Shown here: piece after piece, positions 21,152 to 30,075 of the stretch
Layout: each line of letters begins with the position of its first letter
Position numbering within the stretch: the stretch's first letter is position 1
NCBI RefSeq assembly: GCF_001641265.1
Contig: NW_020167534.1
Span: 744,001 to 808,000, forward strand
DNA: 64,000 nt
Origin: Pseudogymnoascus destructans
Taxonomy: Eukaryota; Ascomycota; Leotiomycetes; Thelebolales; Thelebolaceae
Direction: 5' to 3'
Position numbers and translations under genes: made by a program
Notes under the pieces: model-generated
Databases searched by the model: none
Seen by the model: the letters and a program-made list of their open reading frames with translations, nothing else
Told to the model about the DNA's origin: nothing

Positions 21152-21415
21152 GAGGTGATTTCTGGGAGAGGGGTGCGGTGGTGGGTAATATTGGGGGAAG
21201 GAAAGGCAAAGTACAGACTATGGATGGATAAGCCCGGCACATGGCTGACGTGTAGACTGCAGATGGATAGGCAGAGATTCAAAATGTACTGGTATTGGAG
21301 AAAGCCGCAGAGCACTCTAGAGTAACGAGAATAATCCCCATTCCTGCCTTTAAAGTCTTTTTATGTAAGGAGCAATGTCAAATCTAAACTTGAAGTACTC
21401 CGCTCTCACCCCATC

Positions 21416-21697
21416 TCAACTACGGCGGACGGTACATGCGACAATGCACACAGAAAAGGTGATGATCGAGAGGCTGAGAAGCAGTTTGATGGTGCCCCGG
21501 GCGCTGATTTGATGCCATACTGCGGAGAGTTTGGTTTTGATGGTGGCGCGGACGGGGAGGGGGGTAGGTAGTTGTGATTCCTCGTCGTAGGGTAGGGGTT
21601 TGGCGGGGTTTAAGCTTGTGATTGGGTTCTGTGGCTTTGGGTCGGCCATTGTGAGATTCGTGGAGGGTAGAGTGGTGTGGGAGTTACTGGGAGGCAT
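21416..21697 (-). CDS. Small single-pass membrane protein, hypothetical
   Basis: From ATG 21697 (MPPSNSHTTLPS) 93 codons; ATG 21649 (MADPKPQNP) or 21748 are alternatives. Pro-rich N-terminal half with YDEESQL, then a C-terminal hydrophobic segment (LLLSLSIITFSVCIVACTV) and a short basic end (RRS): a tail-anchor-like topology. A damaged relative with the same YDEESQL motif lies at 22200-22390. Family not recognised. Confidence 0.5.
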   Translation of the reverse strand: MPPSNSHTTLPSTNLTMADPKPQNPITSLNPAKPLPYDEESQLPTPLPVRATIKTKLSAVWHQISARGTIKLLLSLSIITFSVCIVACTVRRS

Positions 21698-21748
21698 TAT
21701 GAGCTGAGAGAGATAGTGAGGGTATTGGGTGTTTGATATTGTGATCAA

Positions 21749-22199
21749 CCCATGGGGTTTTCTTGTGGGAGAGCTGGGTGGTTAATCTTTTAAGGGAAGG
21801 AGCAATGGTGATTCAAATAGTTATATAAATAAGGTCGAACGATGGTAGTAGCGCACTACCGGCGCGCCATAGTTATATTATAAGAGCGAAGCCTCCTAAA
21901 ACCACGCCAGTTAGGGTGCCATGTCGCTTGTCCCCTCCCCATTATTTCCGGCAAAAGAGCAGGAATATGGATATCCAAGCCAAACTCCCGCAAAATTCAC
22001 CCCCTTTGCGTCACGCCGTAGCTATCAGCTACCTATAAAACCACACTACATCTACAGCTCCACCCCTCTCTCATTTAAACAAACATCCTGTGGCACCGAT
22101 CCTATTCCTTAGTTCCTGCAACATACAGATATTACATCAGTCACCCTCCAACCATGTCCTCCGGAAAATATCCACACTAAACTTCACCAAGTATGGAAA
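21749..22199. other. Intergenic; part resembles 26228-26370
   Basis: No gene seen. The stretch 21795-21900 aligns loosely with 26228-26360 (shared order of GAAGGAGC, CACTACC, CATAGTTATATTATAAGAG-like and CCACGCCA blocks), suggesting an old duplication. Confidence 0.4.
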
Positions 22200-22390
22200 T
22201 CCCATGAGCTCAGCCGCAAGCAGGCACAGGCAAAAAGCAATGAGCAGAGGCCGAGAAGCTGACTGATGGTATACTGGCACAAGCCTCGGGGGTAGAGAAG
22301 GAGGGAGAGTAGTTGTGATTCTTCGTCATAGAAGGAGGAGAGTCTAATAGATTCTCCGTGCTGGGCGGGGTTCTGCTGCTTTGAAGGTGC
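22200..22390 (-). pseudogene. Fragment related to the 21416-21697 small protein gene
   Basis: On the minus strand one frame reads NPAQHGE...FYDEESQLLSLLL and then a hydrophobic end (LLIAFCLCLL in a neighbouring frame). The order matches the small membrane protein (NPAKPLPYDEESQL). Frame shifts and lack of a start show decay. It follows directly on the DUF7924-like fragment. Confidence 0.45.
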
Positions 22391-22990
22391 CAGTAATGCG
22401 TTCCCTTCTGCCTCTGCGACTTGACTTCGATGACGAGGAATGGGATGCGAACCTCCTTGTCCGGCATGGGGTAGTCATGCCCAGATACGCCTTCTACTAA
22501 GTGGAGCATACTTGCAATTTGGCTGGAAGCAAAGGCCCTCTGGGAGAACCCAAAGACGAAGTCAGGCTTCGGTATTGGCAGGAGAAGGGTGGATGGGGCG
22601 TCGACAAATTCGGGCGAAATTGGAATCGCTACGGCATGGGACCATAGCTCATTAGAAGTGCTTGCCAACCTGCAGGAATGAGTTTAGGGGCCCATTTCCT
22701 AGTAATGGAATTCTCATTTTCATTTTGGAGTGTGCGAATTGTCTGTATCAACTCTCGAGCAGCACCATCGTCCATCTGATGAGATTCTTTCGGCTGCCCT
22801 ATCATATCTCTCACACGCTGCATTCTGCGCATTCGATGAAAATATGGCTGTAACTCAAGGACTCGCGATAATTCGGGTCATGGACGTCGACGGCGACCAT
22901 TGCGGAGGTTCTTGTTGACACGCTTGGGGAGGTGAGACTATAATTATCTTCGCAAGAAAAAGAGGAGCGCTCGTCAGGGTGGTGAGATAA
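22330..22990 (-). pseudogene. DUF7924-like (PD-(D/E)XK-type) gene fragment, frameshifted
   Basis: Read on the minus strand, pieces in three frames give VAVDVHDPNYRESLSYSHIFI (22855-22965, partly listed), then MIGQPKESHQMDDGAARELIQT, then RKWAPKLIPA, then SNELWSHAVAIPISPEF and PDFVFGFSQRAF, ending with FPFLVIE-like IPFLVIEVKSQRQKGTHY. This order and the conserved ExK (EVKS) match a common fungal family annotated as DUF7924, a putative nuclease-like fold; I recall the family, I did not search. At least two frameshifts and a truncated C-terminus after GTHY show it is dead. Confidence 0.6.
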
Positions 22991-23526
22991 CGCTTGCCTA
23001 TCTTGCCGGGCCAACCAGCCTTGGATTTGTTTTTCTTTGTTAATTTGCAGAGTCGCTGTAGGATAGTAAGTAGATGGACGCTGCTAAACAATAGACAAAC
23101 AGGTAAACAGCGCGAGAAATGGAAATATATAGGTAACAGACAACAATTCATTCCCTTAGGGGTTAACTTATAACACAACCCATCGCTGTTTAGGTCTCTG
23201 TCATTCCTATAGTCTTGCAATTTTGTTTCTAGATTACCTAGGGATAGTTAATGGCTATGAGGTGTATCATATAGGACTAGGAGGGTCTTACATAGGCTAG
23301 TAGCTTTTCTATTTTCATTTTCGTTATTCATCTTGATACTTATTAAATGATAAACAGGAGTACGGAGGTGGCATGGCAGGTTTTTAATCGGCGGATAGCA
23401 GTAGGGTATCGCCAGGGCACTAGAGTTATACTCCAAGAGTGAATCCATGTATGACGCCACTCAGGGTAACCATAATACGCCATCCCCACCATCCATTTCT
23501 AACAAACCTATTCACACCGTTAATCC
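22991..23526. other. Gene-free spacer left of hAT-2
   Basis: AT-rich and without a convincing ORF. It may include the decayed 5' part of the DUF7924-like gene. Confidence 0.4.
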
Positions 23527-23534
23527 GTATCAAA

Positions 23535-26220
23535 CAGTGTTCGGCACGGATACCAATATACCCGTGGTATCCGGGTATATCCTCGAGTATATACCTACCC
23601 GGCGATATTTTAGGAGTATCCGGCGTATCCGGATACTCTCGAGTATATATCCGGATACATGCCAAGAATAGCCAAGCGCAGCCAAGACCTCTTTTTTCCA
23701 ACGCCGTGAGATCTATATTGATGCTGTATAAAGTGATAATTATCCTCAGAATGAGCGACTCGTCGTTATCAGATATACCAACGGAGCCTGAGGGCTATAA
23801 TAGCTATGATACTTATAATGAGCCAAGTCTGCCAACGCTGCCACCCCCTATTCATATTCAACAGGATATTAATCCTACACCGCTCCGGCTTCAGCCTCCA
23901 GGACGAATGCTGCCACCAACGTCGTCGGTACTATTTACGAAGCTATTATATTCGCGATTGATACTTGATAGTAACCCACCTACAGTCAAAGTAACTTGCT
24001 TACAACCAGGCTGCGGATATTCACCTACTCCGCAGCTATTAAGTCAGACTTCAACCGGTAATCTTTGGAAGCACTATACGCAGAAGCATCCAACAGTAGC
24101 ATATACAATGAAAGGTCATACAATTACGCCGTCAAGCCCATCAAGTAGTGCATCGTTATTTTTTGAGCCACGGCCGCGGAACCCGCAAGTCCAGCCCGCT
24201 CAAGCTCAAGCATCAAATAGTAGAGCGAAATACCGAGAGTTATTACTCTCATTCGTTGTATCAAATAACCTCTCCTTACGACTTATTGAGAGCTATTCGT
24301 TCCATCAATTAGTACAGTTCTTAAGCCCAAGTACTCTATCGATATCGTCGCGAACACTACACCGAGAGCTACAGCGGCAATTCTCATATCACCGAGGATT
24401 GCTACAATTAGAACTCCAGGCTCATATTACCTATGGCGGCCGGATATCTATTACAACAGATGCATGGACTGCACGGAACTATACAGAGTACGCTGCTGTC
24501 ACAGGCCATTGGATTAATGAGAAGTGGCAGCACCGGTGCGTATTACTTGATGTAATCCACCTTCAAGAGCCAATTCATAGCGGCGAATATCTCGCTCAAG
24601 AGTTAGCTGCAGTAACAGATAGCTTCGAAATTACAGGTGCTATATTTACTTGTACGCGGGATAATGCCTCAGCGAATACTGTGATGCTTTCAGAATATGA
24701 GAAAATAGCCAGTAAGCAGCAGACGACTATTCAACAGCCATGGACGTTTACTGTAAAGGAAGGGGACGTTCGGTGTATTGCTCATATTATCAATCTTGCA
24801 GTTCAAGCTACTCTAAAGAGCTTGAAAGCTAGCCCGGATACAGAAACAGAAGCGTACTGGTGTCAGCAAGGGCTTGCCCGGATTCCGCAGCGTATTGATA
24901 ACTCTTCTACTGAAGTATCAGCTACGCTTGAGAAGCTCCGAAGGCATATTTATGTCTTTCGAAACCGAAGAGCATGGAAGGATGCTTTACAGAAGCAGAT
25001 ACAAGCTGCAGGCCAGAAGCCACGCCAGCTATCACTTGATATGCCTATACGCTGGAATTCAACGTACTATATGCTTGAAACAGCTATAAAGCTTCGAATA
25101 CCAATTACTGCAGTATGCTCTACGCAGAAGCTTGATATCAGTATGAAGGATATTGCGTTAACAAGCAACGATTGGGCTATTATCGAAGCTCTTGAACGAT
25201 TATTCTTAGTATTCTTAAAGCCGTCAAGACGGCTACAAAGCGATTCATATCCAACGCTCAACTTTACAATTCCTCTTTACTTAAAGATGATAAATAAGGT
25301 CACATTACTACAAGAAGAGCTTGGTAGAAGCTCTACGATCGGAGTAGCTTGTGGAGCTGCGCTTCAAAAGCTTAATGAGTATTATACTCTTACAACGAAT
25401 CGGCAATGTAAGCACTCAGCTGTTGCTACAATTTGCGACCCACGAATGAATCATACAGTATTTAAGAAGATATATCCAAATGCTATAGACGATACACGAA
25501 GATTACGAGCAAGAGCGCAGTTCGAAGACGTTTGTAGAACGTACCAAAAGCGAGAGTATCACCTTGATACGGAGCGAATTACTCACGAAACAGCTCTTGC
25601 AGAAGCAATAGGTGCTACTGCTACAATAGATCAAGAACCTGATTCTGACGAAGATCTATTTGCGTCAGAAGGCTTGGCTTTTCAAGAGCCAGAATGGAGG
25701 CGCTGGATGCTTGAACCACGGCCCGGTGAGCATACTGATATTCTCAAATATTGGTGCGCAAAGCAATACCAATATCCAGTTATTGCCCGTATTGCTCGTG
25801 ATCATCTAGCTATTCCAGCAACATCTGCAGCATCGGAACGAGTATTTAGTAATGGTAGTGATATTATTACAAAGAAGCGGAATAGGTTATCACCGCCAAC
25901 TATTAGATATTTACTTTGCTTACGGAATTGGGGTAAAATACGGGAGGCTGATAGCGACGGCGATGATGCTGACGATGAAGCACCTGAATAGGGACTCGCA
26001 GAAAGGGGGGGTCTCACGGAAAGGGGGCTCGCGGAAAGGGGTTTACTACTATTATCAAAAGCTTCATTCTTTTTTATATACGCTATTCTATTTTTATATA
26101 CAATATTCAGCCTCATGTATCCGGATATATACCCTACCCTACCCGTCAGATCGTCGCCGGGTATATACCCTACCCGTGAGCTTCACGGATACTACCCGGA
26201 TATGTATCCGCCGAACACTG
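23535..26220 (+). mobile_element. Intact hAT transposon 'hAT-2' with 8-bp target duplication
   Basis: The ends are CAGTGTTCGGC at 23535 and its exact complement ending at 26220; the similarity continues as GGATAC. The element is flanked by the perfect 8-bp duplication GTATCAAA at 23527-23534 and 26221-26228, diagnostic of hAT insertion. Both ends carry many GTATCCGG/TATCCGGATA and GGGTATAT motifs as subterminal repeats. Total 2686 bp with one open transposase. It is the only clearly undamaged mobile element in the window. Confidence 0.95.
23751..25991 (+). CDS. hAT-2 transposase, apparently intact
   Basis: 746 aa from ATG 23751 (MSDSSLSDIPTEPEGY). The frame is open upstream to 23439, but that would cross the element's own end, so the internal ATG is preferred. 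A BED-like finger lies at about residues 80-115 (TCLQPGCGY ... HYTQKHP). RNase H-like core: ITTDAWTARN (first Asp), CTRDNASANTVM (second Asp), CIAHIINLAVQATL, and RWNSTYYML. The C-terminal hAT dimerisation domain reads YPVIARIARDHLAIPATSAASERVFS then RNRLSPPTIRYLLCLRNW (partly listed). An acidic tail ends the protein. It would excise and reinsert the element and any non-autonomous relatives with the same ends. No stop or frameshift was found. Confidence 0.93.
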   Translation: MSDSSLSDIPTEPEGYNSYDTYNEPSLPTLPPPIHIQQDINPTPLRLQPPGRMLPPTSSVLFTKLLYSRLILDSNPPTVKVTCLQPGCGYSPTPQLLSQTSTGNLWKHYTQKHPTVAYTMKGHTITPSSPSSSASLFFEPRPRNPQVQPAQAQASNSRAKYRELLLSFVVSNNLSLRLIESYSFHQLVQFLSPSTLSISSRTLHRELQRQFSYHRGLLQLELQAHITYGGRISITTDAWTARNYTEYAAVTGHWINEKWQHRCVLLDVIHLQEPIHSGEYLAQELAAVTDSFEITGAIFTCTRDNASANTVMLSEYEKIASKQQTTIQQPWTFTVKEGDVRCIAHIINLAVQATLKSLKASPDTETEAYWCQQGLARIPQRIDNSSTEVSATLEKLRRHIYVFRNRRAWKDALQKQIQAAGQKPRQLSLDMPIRWNSTYYMLETAIKLRIPITAVCSTQKLDISMKDIALTSNDWAIIEALERLFLVFLKPSRRLQSDSYPTLNFTIPLYLKMINKVTLLQEELGRSSTIGVACGAALQKLNEYYTLTTNRQCKHSAVATICDPRMNHTVFKKIYPNAIDDTRRLRARAQFEDVCRTYQKREYHLDTERITHETALAEAIGATATIDQEPDSDEDLFASEGLAFQEPEWRRWMLEPRPGEHTDILKYWCAKQYQYPVIARIARDHLAIPATSAASERVFSNGSDIITKKRNRLSPPTIRYLLCLRNWGKIREADSDGDDADDEAPE

Positions 26221-26228
26221 GTATCAAA

Positions 26229-26605
26229 AGGAAGGAGCGAGCGCAGTGGTTTAAATAAGTTCTCTGAATAAAATGGGCAGACGCGGTAACGTACCACTAC
26301 CGCCCACACCAAAGCTATAATACAAGAGCCCTGCGAAACCTGCCTATGCGCACCACCACGCCACTCTCTGAGGTAGCCGCCACGCCATGCTCACACCACA
26401 TCGCGCGCGCCAGTTCCCAAAAAAACACCCAAACCCAAAATCGCACACGAGTGGAAAACTCCACAGACTCACCACCATCACCAGCCAATAACGCCATAAT
26501 CCGTAGTAACACATAATTTAGAAATCCATAAGCAGTAGTAGAAGAAGAAGACGACATAAAAACAGTCTAGCATTTGTATCCCTATCCTCTCCAGGGAGTT
26601 AAGCC
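26229..26605. other. Spacer downstream of hAT-2
   Basis: Contains the block similar to 21795-21900 and an 80-codon minus-strand ORF (26315-26557, starting MSSSSSTTAYGFLNY) with one hydrophobic stretch; the ORF is not recognised and may be chance. Confidence 0.35.
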
Positions 26606-29295
26606 TCACATCCCCCCACCATCGCCGTTGGTCTGCCCGCCATTAACACCCGCCTGCGCTACATTCCTCGCCGCCTGCTGTACTCCCTGCTGCTGCGCCA
26701 ACTGCGCTCGCTGCCGCTCCATCATGCTTGACTGCTCCGCCGGCGTCATCACAGTGTGATACCCCGTCGGCCCGAGCGGCGCCGCCTGAGGCTGTGGCGT
26801 CGATGGCGCACCGCCATTAGGGTAGTACGACGCTGGGAACGGACGCGGCGCCGTCGCGGGGAGGTGCGATGTGTACCCCTGCTGCGGCTTCTGCGGGGAT
26901 GCCTGCCGCGCGGGCGTCGTGTATGGGTAGGCTGCTAGGCCTTTCGGGGAGGGCTGCGGGCGCTGTCCGGCGTAGGCTGCGTTGGCGGGGGGTTGGTAGC
27001 GTTGTTGTGGCGCCGTTTGGGGGGGCTGGGCGTACTTCTGTGCGTTGGGGGTTTGGTAGTAGGCTTGTGGGCCAGAGGGGTATTGTTGGGGAGGGCCAGG
27101 GCGAGGGACCTGGTGGGGGTAGGTTGGTGTGCCGTAGGCTTGTTGTGGGCGGTATTTCGTGCCCGAGATGGTGCGGGGAGGGGCGTAGGGGGTGGGACCG
27201 ACGGTTGAGGGAGGGCGGACCATGTTGGTTGAAGGGGCGCGGTTGGGGGTTTGGGATTGGTTGTAGTATTGCGCTGGTGGTGCGGAGGGACGTGCTGAAG
27301 CTGCCGCGTATTGGTTTCCGTATAGGGAGGAAGAGCGGTGTTGCGAGGTCGATGGTGTGTGTCTAGAGCTTGTAGCAGCTGTCATCGCGGCGACCTTGGC
27401 ACGAGCTGCGTATTCGTCTTCCTCCAGTACCCCCTTGAAAGTATCTGTTAACACAGGGACCTTTGTGCTGATACTGAGATCAGACAATTGATCGGAATTC
27501 AATTTCGCAACGGCATAAGGCGGCAACGTCGCGATCATCAAAGCTAGTTGAGACTTTAGAATGCTGTAAGTGGCGGCTTCTGCCTCGCTTGGCTTGGAAG
27601 GGATTGATATGTCGGCGCCAGGCATGACGCCGGCACGTGGGACGGCGCTCAGAGAAAGATTGCGGTTTCTTTGGTACGAATTCAGCGTCTCCAGGAGGTC
27701 AGAAATACCGTCCAGCACCTCTGAAACGTCCTTATCCTCAATCGACTGCTCATTTGCGTCTGATGTGGAGCCCTCGAGGCTAGGGTCGATGACCTCCTCC
27801 CAATTATCAACGGCATCCTTGAACTTCTCGTCTTCGTCGTCAACAGAGTCAACAGCCATCTTATCCCAGCCAGATTGCTGGGCATCTAGTCCGATTAATG
27901 CCATAGTCTCCATATTGTTGGCGAGCCGTTGGAAAGTCTTCTCGCCGACCCGTTGCCACCAGATCTTGCTAACCACCCCTTGCGGGACAACAGCCGCCGC
28001 ATCATCCTTTGTTGGAGCAAATGACGAATATGCACTTCGGAAGAGCGCGTCTAGTTTCGCGGCTTCTTGTTCCGCAGTCTCGGCGTCTGATGTGGAAGCC
28101 TTGACTCCGCTGAGGCTCAGAGCTCTCTCTCTTTGTCTTCGCTTTGGGTCTGGAAGGTTTGAGCTGCCGGTGTATTCAAGCCAATGGCCGGATGATATTG
28201 GCTGACTATAATAACTCTGGTTGTTGCGCGCTCGTTCGATATCTGAAACGGATGGTTCCGACCAACCGATCGCTAGGCCCTTGTTTGACGAAGCCCTTAT
28301 CGGTTTGGGAGGCAAGAAGGGCAATGTGGATGTAGACGTAGAGAACAAGTCGCCCAGTGTCTGTAGTTGCTTCTTGTCGTCCACGGCCCCAGATGTATCT
28401 ATCGGTACGACCTGTGTAGTGTTGATCCCATTCGGTAGACCGACCTCCCGTAAAGGCTGTGGCACTCTGATGGTTCCATTCGGCATCTTGGCCGTCTCTT
28501 GGAGACTCGAGAACAGCTGCTTCGCGCCCGGAGCATTGCCGTACAGAGTCAGAACGAGCTTATGCTCGCCGGGCGTCATCGATATTTGTGTCGAGGCTTT
28601 TGGAGAGGTTCCGTTTGTAGGGTAGTTCGAGACATTTGGGCTCTGTTCCCGCTCTTCTTTTGCCAACTTCAACTCGTCCTGCGTCTTCTGCCTATGCGCG
28701 AGATCTTCAGCCTTCTTTGTAAAAAGTTTGATGTTCGTGACGAGCTGCGATTCGCGGATAGACAAGGGTGTGCTGTGGGTTCTGGTTGACCCGTTGGGCA
28801 ATTGAAGCTCGTCGGTCAAAGAGGTGGAGGCAGATTTGGCGTCGGAGATGACATCGTTGAGGCTCGAGTACGCGTGAGCAGCTGCGCGCGCGATGATGGT
28901 GTTGGCATTGTCGGTCTTCGATCGCTTTGCCTGTGGCTCTTTCGACTCTTCGCGTTTGGATAGCGGCCGTTCGAGGATGGAGGGGGAAGTATCGAATCTG
29001 TCAAAGCTTAGTTAGATATCGGGTGGATGACAGAATTCCGTGGCGGAATCTGCATGGGAGGTAAGTGGTGCGCGTACCTTTTGAGGATGGTGATGAAGTC
29101 GTCGATCTGTTCGTGCGAATTCATCTTGGGAGCTCCATTGGTTTTTGGCTCTGTCGCGCCGTTCACATGGATGAACGACTCTTCATTGCTATTAACGTGC
29201 TTCCGTTTTGCTGATGTTGAAAGAGGGGATTGTGGCCGTTCGTCTTGCGGTTGAGGGCTCAATAGGCCACTCGGCGACATGGCGACATCTGTCAT
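26606..29295 (-). CDS. Conserved-looking 869-aa fungal protein, Pro/Gln-rich C-terminus, two exons
   Basis: Exon 1 is 29295-29078 (ATG at 29295, MTDVAMSPSGLL), an 80-bp intron 28998-29077 (GTACGC...GACAG) follows, and exon 2 is 28997-26606. Phases close exactly: 218 + 2392 nt gives 870 codons. N-terminal landmarks: DDFITILKR/FDTSPSILERPL, then a basic KREESKEPQAKRSK, likely a nuclear signal. The middle has GEHKLVLTLYGNAPGAKQLFSS, LPPKPIRASSNKG and VVSKIWWQRVGEKTFQRL. From about residue 650 the chain is Pro/Gln/Tyr/Ala-rich and disordered, like transcription co-regulators. I associate the N-terminal and middle blocks with fungal DUF7877/DUF7785-type nuclear proteins, but this is memory, not a search. 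Function unknown; nuclear role inferred. Confidence 0.8.
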
Positions 29296-30059
29296 CGTGC
29301 TGGAGAATATGGTATCCGCGATCTGTTGGGCGAAAGGCGCGTTTCGCGAATCGCGATGCGATCGCAAAAGTGTTGCGTGTGGTAGAATAAAAGTCCCTGG
29401 GGGCAACTCGATCTATCTGTCTGTCTCTGTAGAGGACAGGACAAAAGAGCCACAGAGAGGTTATTCCACGAGACTTATAGCCACCATGAAAGCAGTAGAT
29501 GTTAGGAATCCAAAGAGACCTTCAAAATAACCACAATAATTAGAAAATATGATGTTCAACGTGATGAAGTCAGGGATGGGGAACATTTCCAGTACCGTTA
29601 AATCGATGAGGAGCCGCAAAAGGCACTGGTGGCTTATGTAAGCAACGCGACAGCACGATTGGGAAAAGGTACGAGTAGGGAAATGCTGTATAACAAATAA
29701 TTTATAGGGAAACGACGACCGACATCAATCAACAACTCTATAGAGAAGAAGACGAAGAATATAAGAGATATAGAAACTACGACGTTCGACATTGCTCTTT
29801 TCGCTCCTACCTCCATTGACAGCCAGTCTACGCTGTGGAAGAGCTCCTGCTCCCGTCTTCATCAAATCAAGGTAAGACCCATTCCTCAATCCCCAAGTCC
29901 TTGTGATTTCTGCTTCGATGTCTTTACAATGCGAATCCAGTCTCGCTCATTATACAGGATCATATTATACACCCTACTGGCTTCAACTTCACACCTCCAA
30001 ACGCTCTACCTGGCCACGAAAGTCGATTTTAGCTGGATCGGGCTTTCCAAAATGAACGG
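29296..30059. promoter_or_regulatory. Divergent intergenic region with probable 5' UTR intron
   Basis: Separates the minus-strand 869-aa gene from the plus-strand 1109-aa gene, so it holds both promoters. At 29872-29957 a GTAAGA...TACAG pair 86 bp apart looks like an intron in the 5' leader of the plus-strand gene. Several GA-rich tracts occur at 29720-29770. Confidence 0.45.
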
Positions 30060-30075
30060 ATGCAATCGCGTGTAG
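30052..30075 (+). promoter_or_regulatory. Upstream ORF overlapping the start of the 1109-aa gene
   Basis: ATG 30052 opens seven codons (MNGCNRV) ending TAG at 30073-30075, overlapping the main ATG 30060 in another frame. If ATG 30060 is the true start, ribosomes would have to leak past the uORF. Confidence 0.4.

Noticed and set aside
23439..23750. N-terminal extension of the hAT-2 transposase to 23439
   Set aside because: It would start outside the element and cross the terminal repeat; ATG 23751 gives a standard hAT N-terminus.
26869..27366. 165-codon Gly/Arg-rich plus-strand ORF
   Set aside because: Antisense shadow of the Pro/Gln-rich end of the 869-aa protein.
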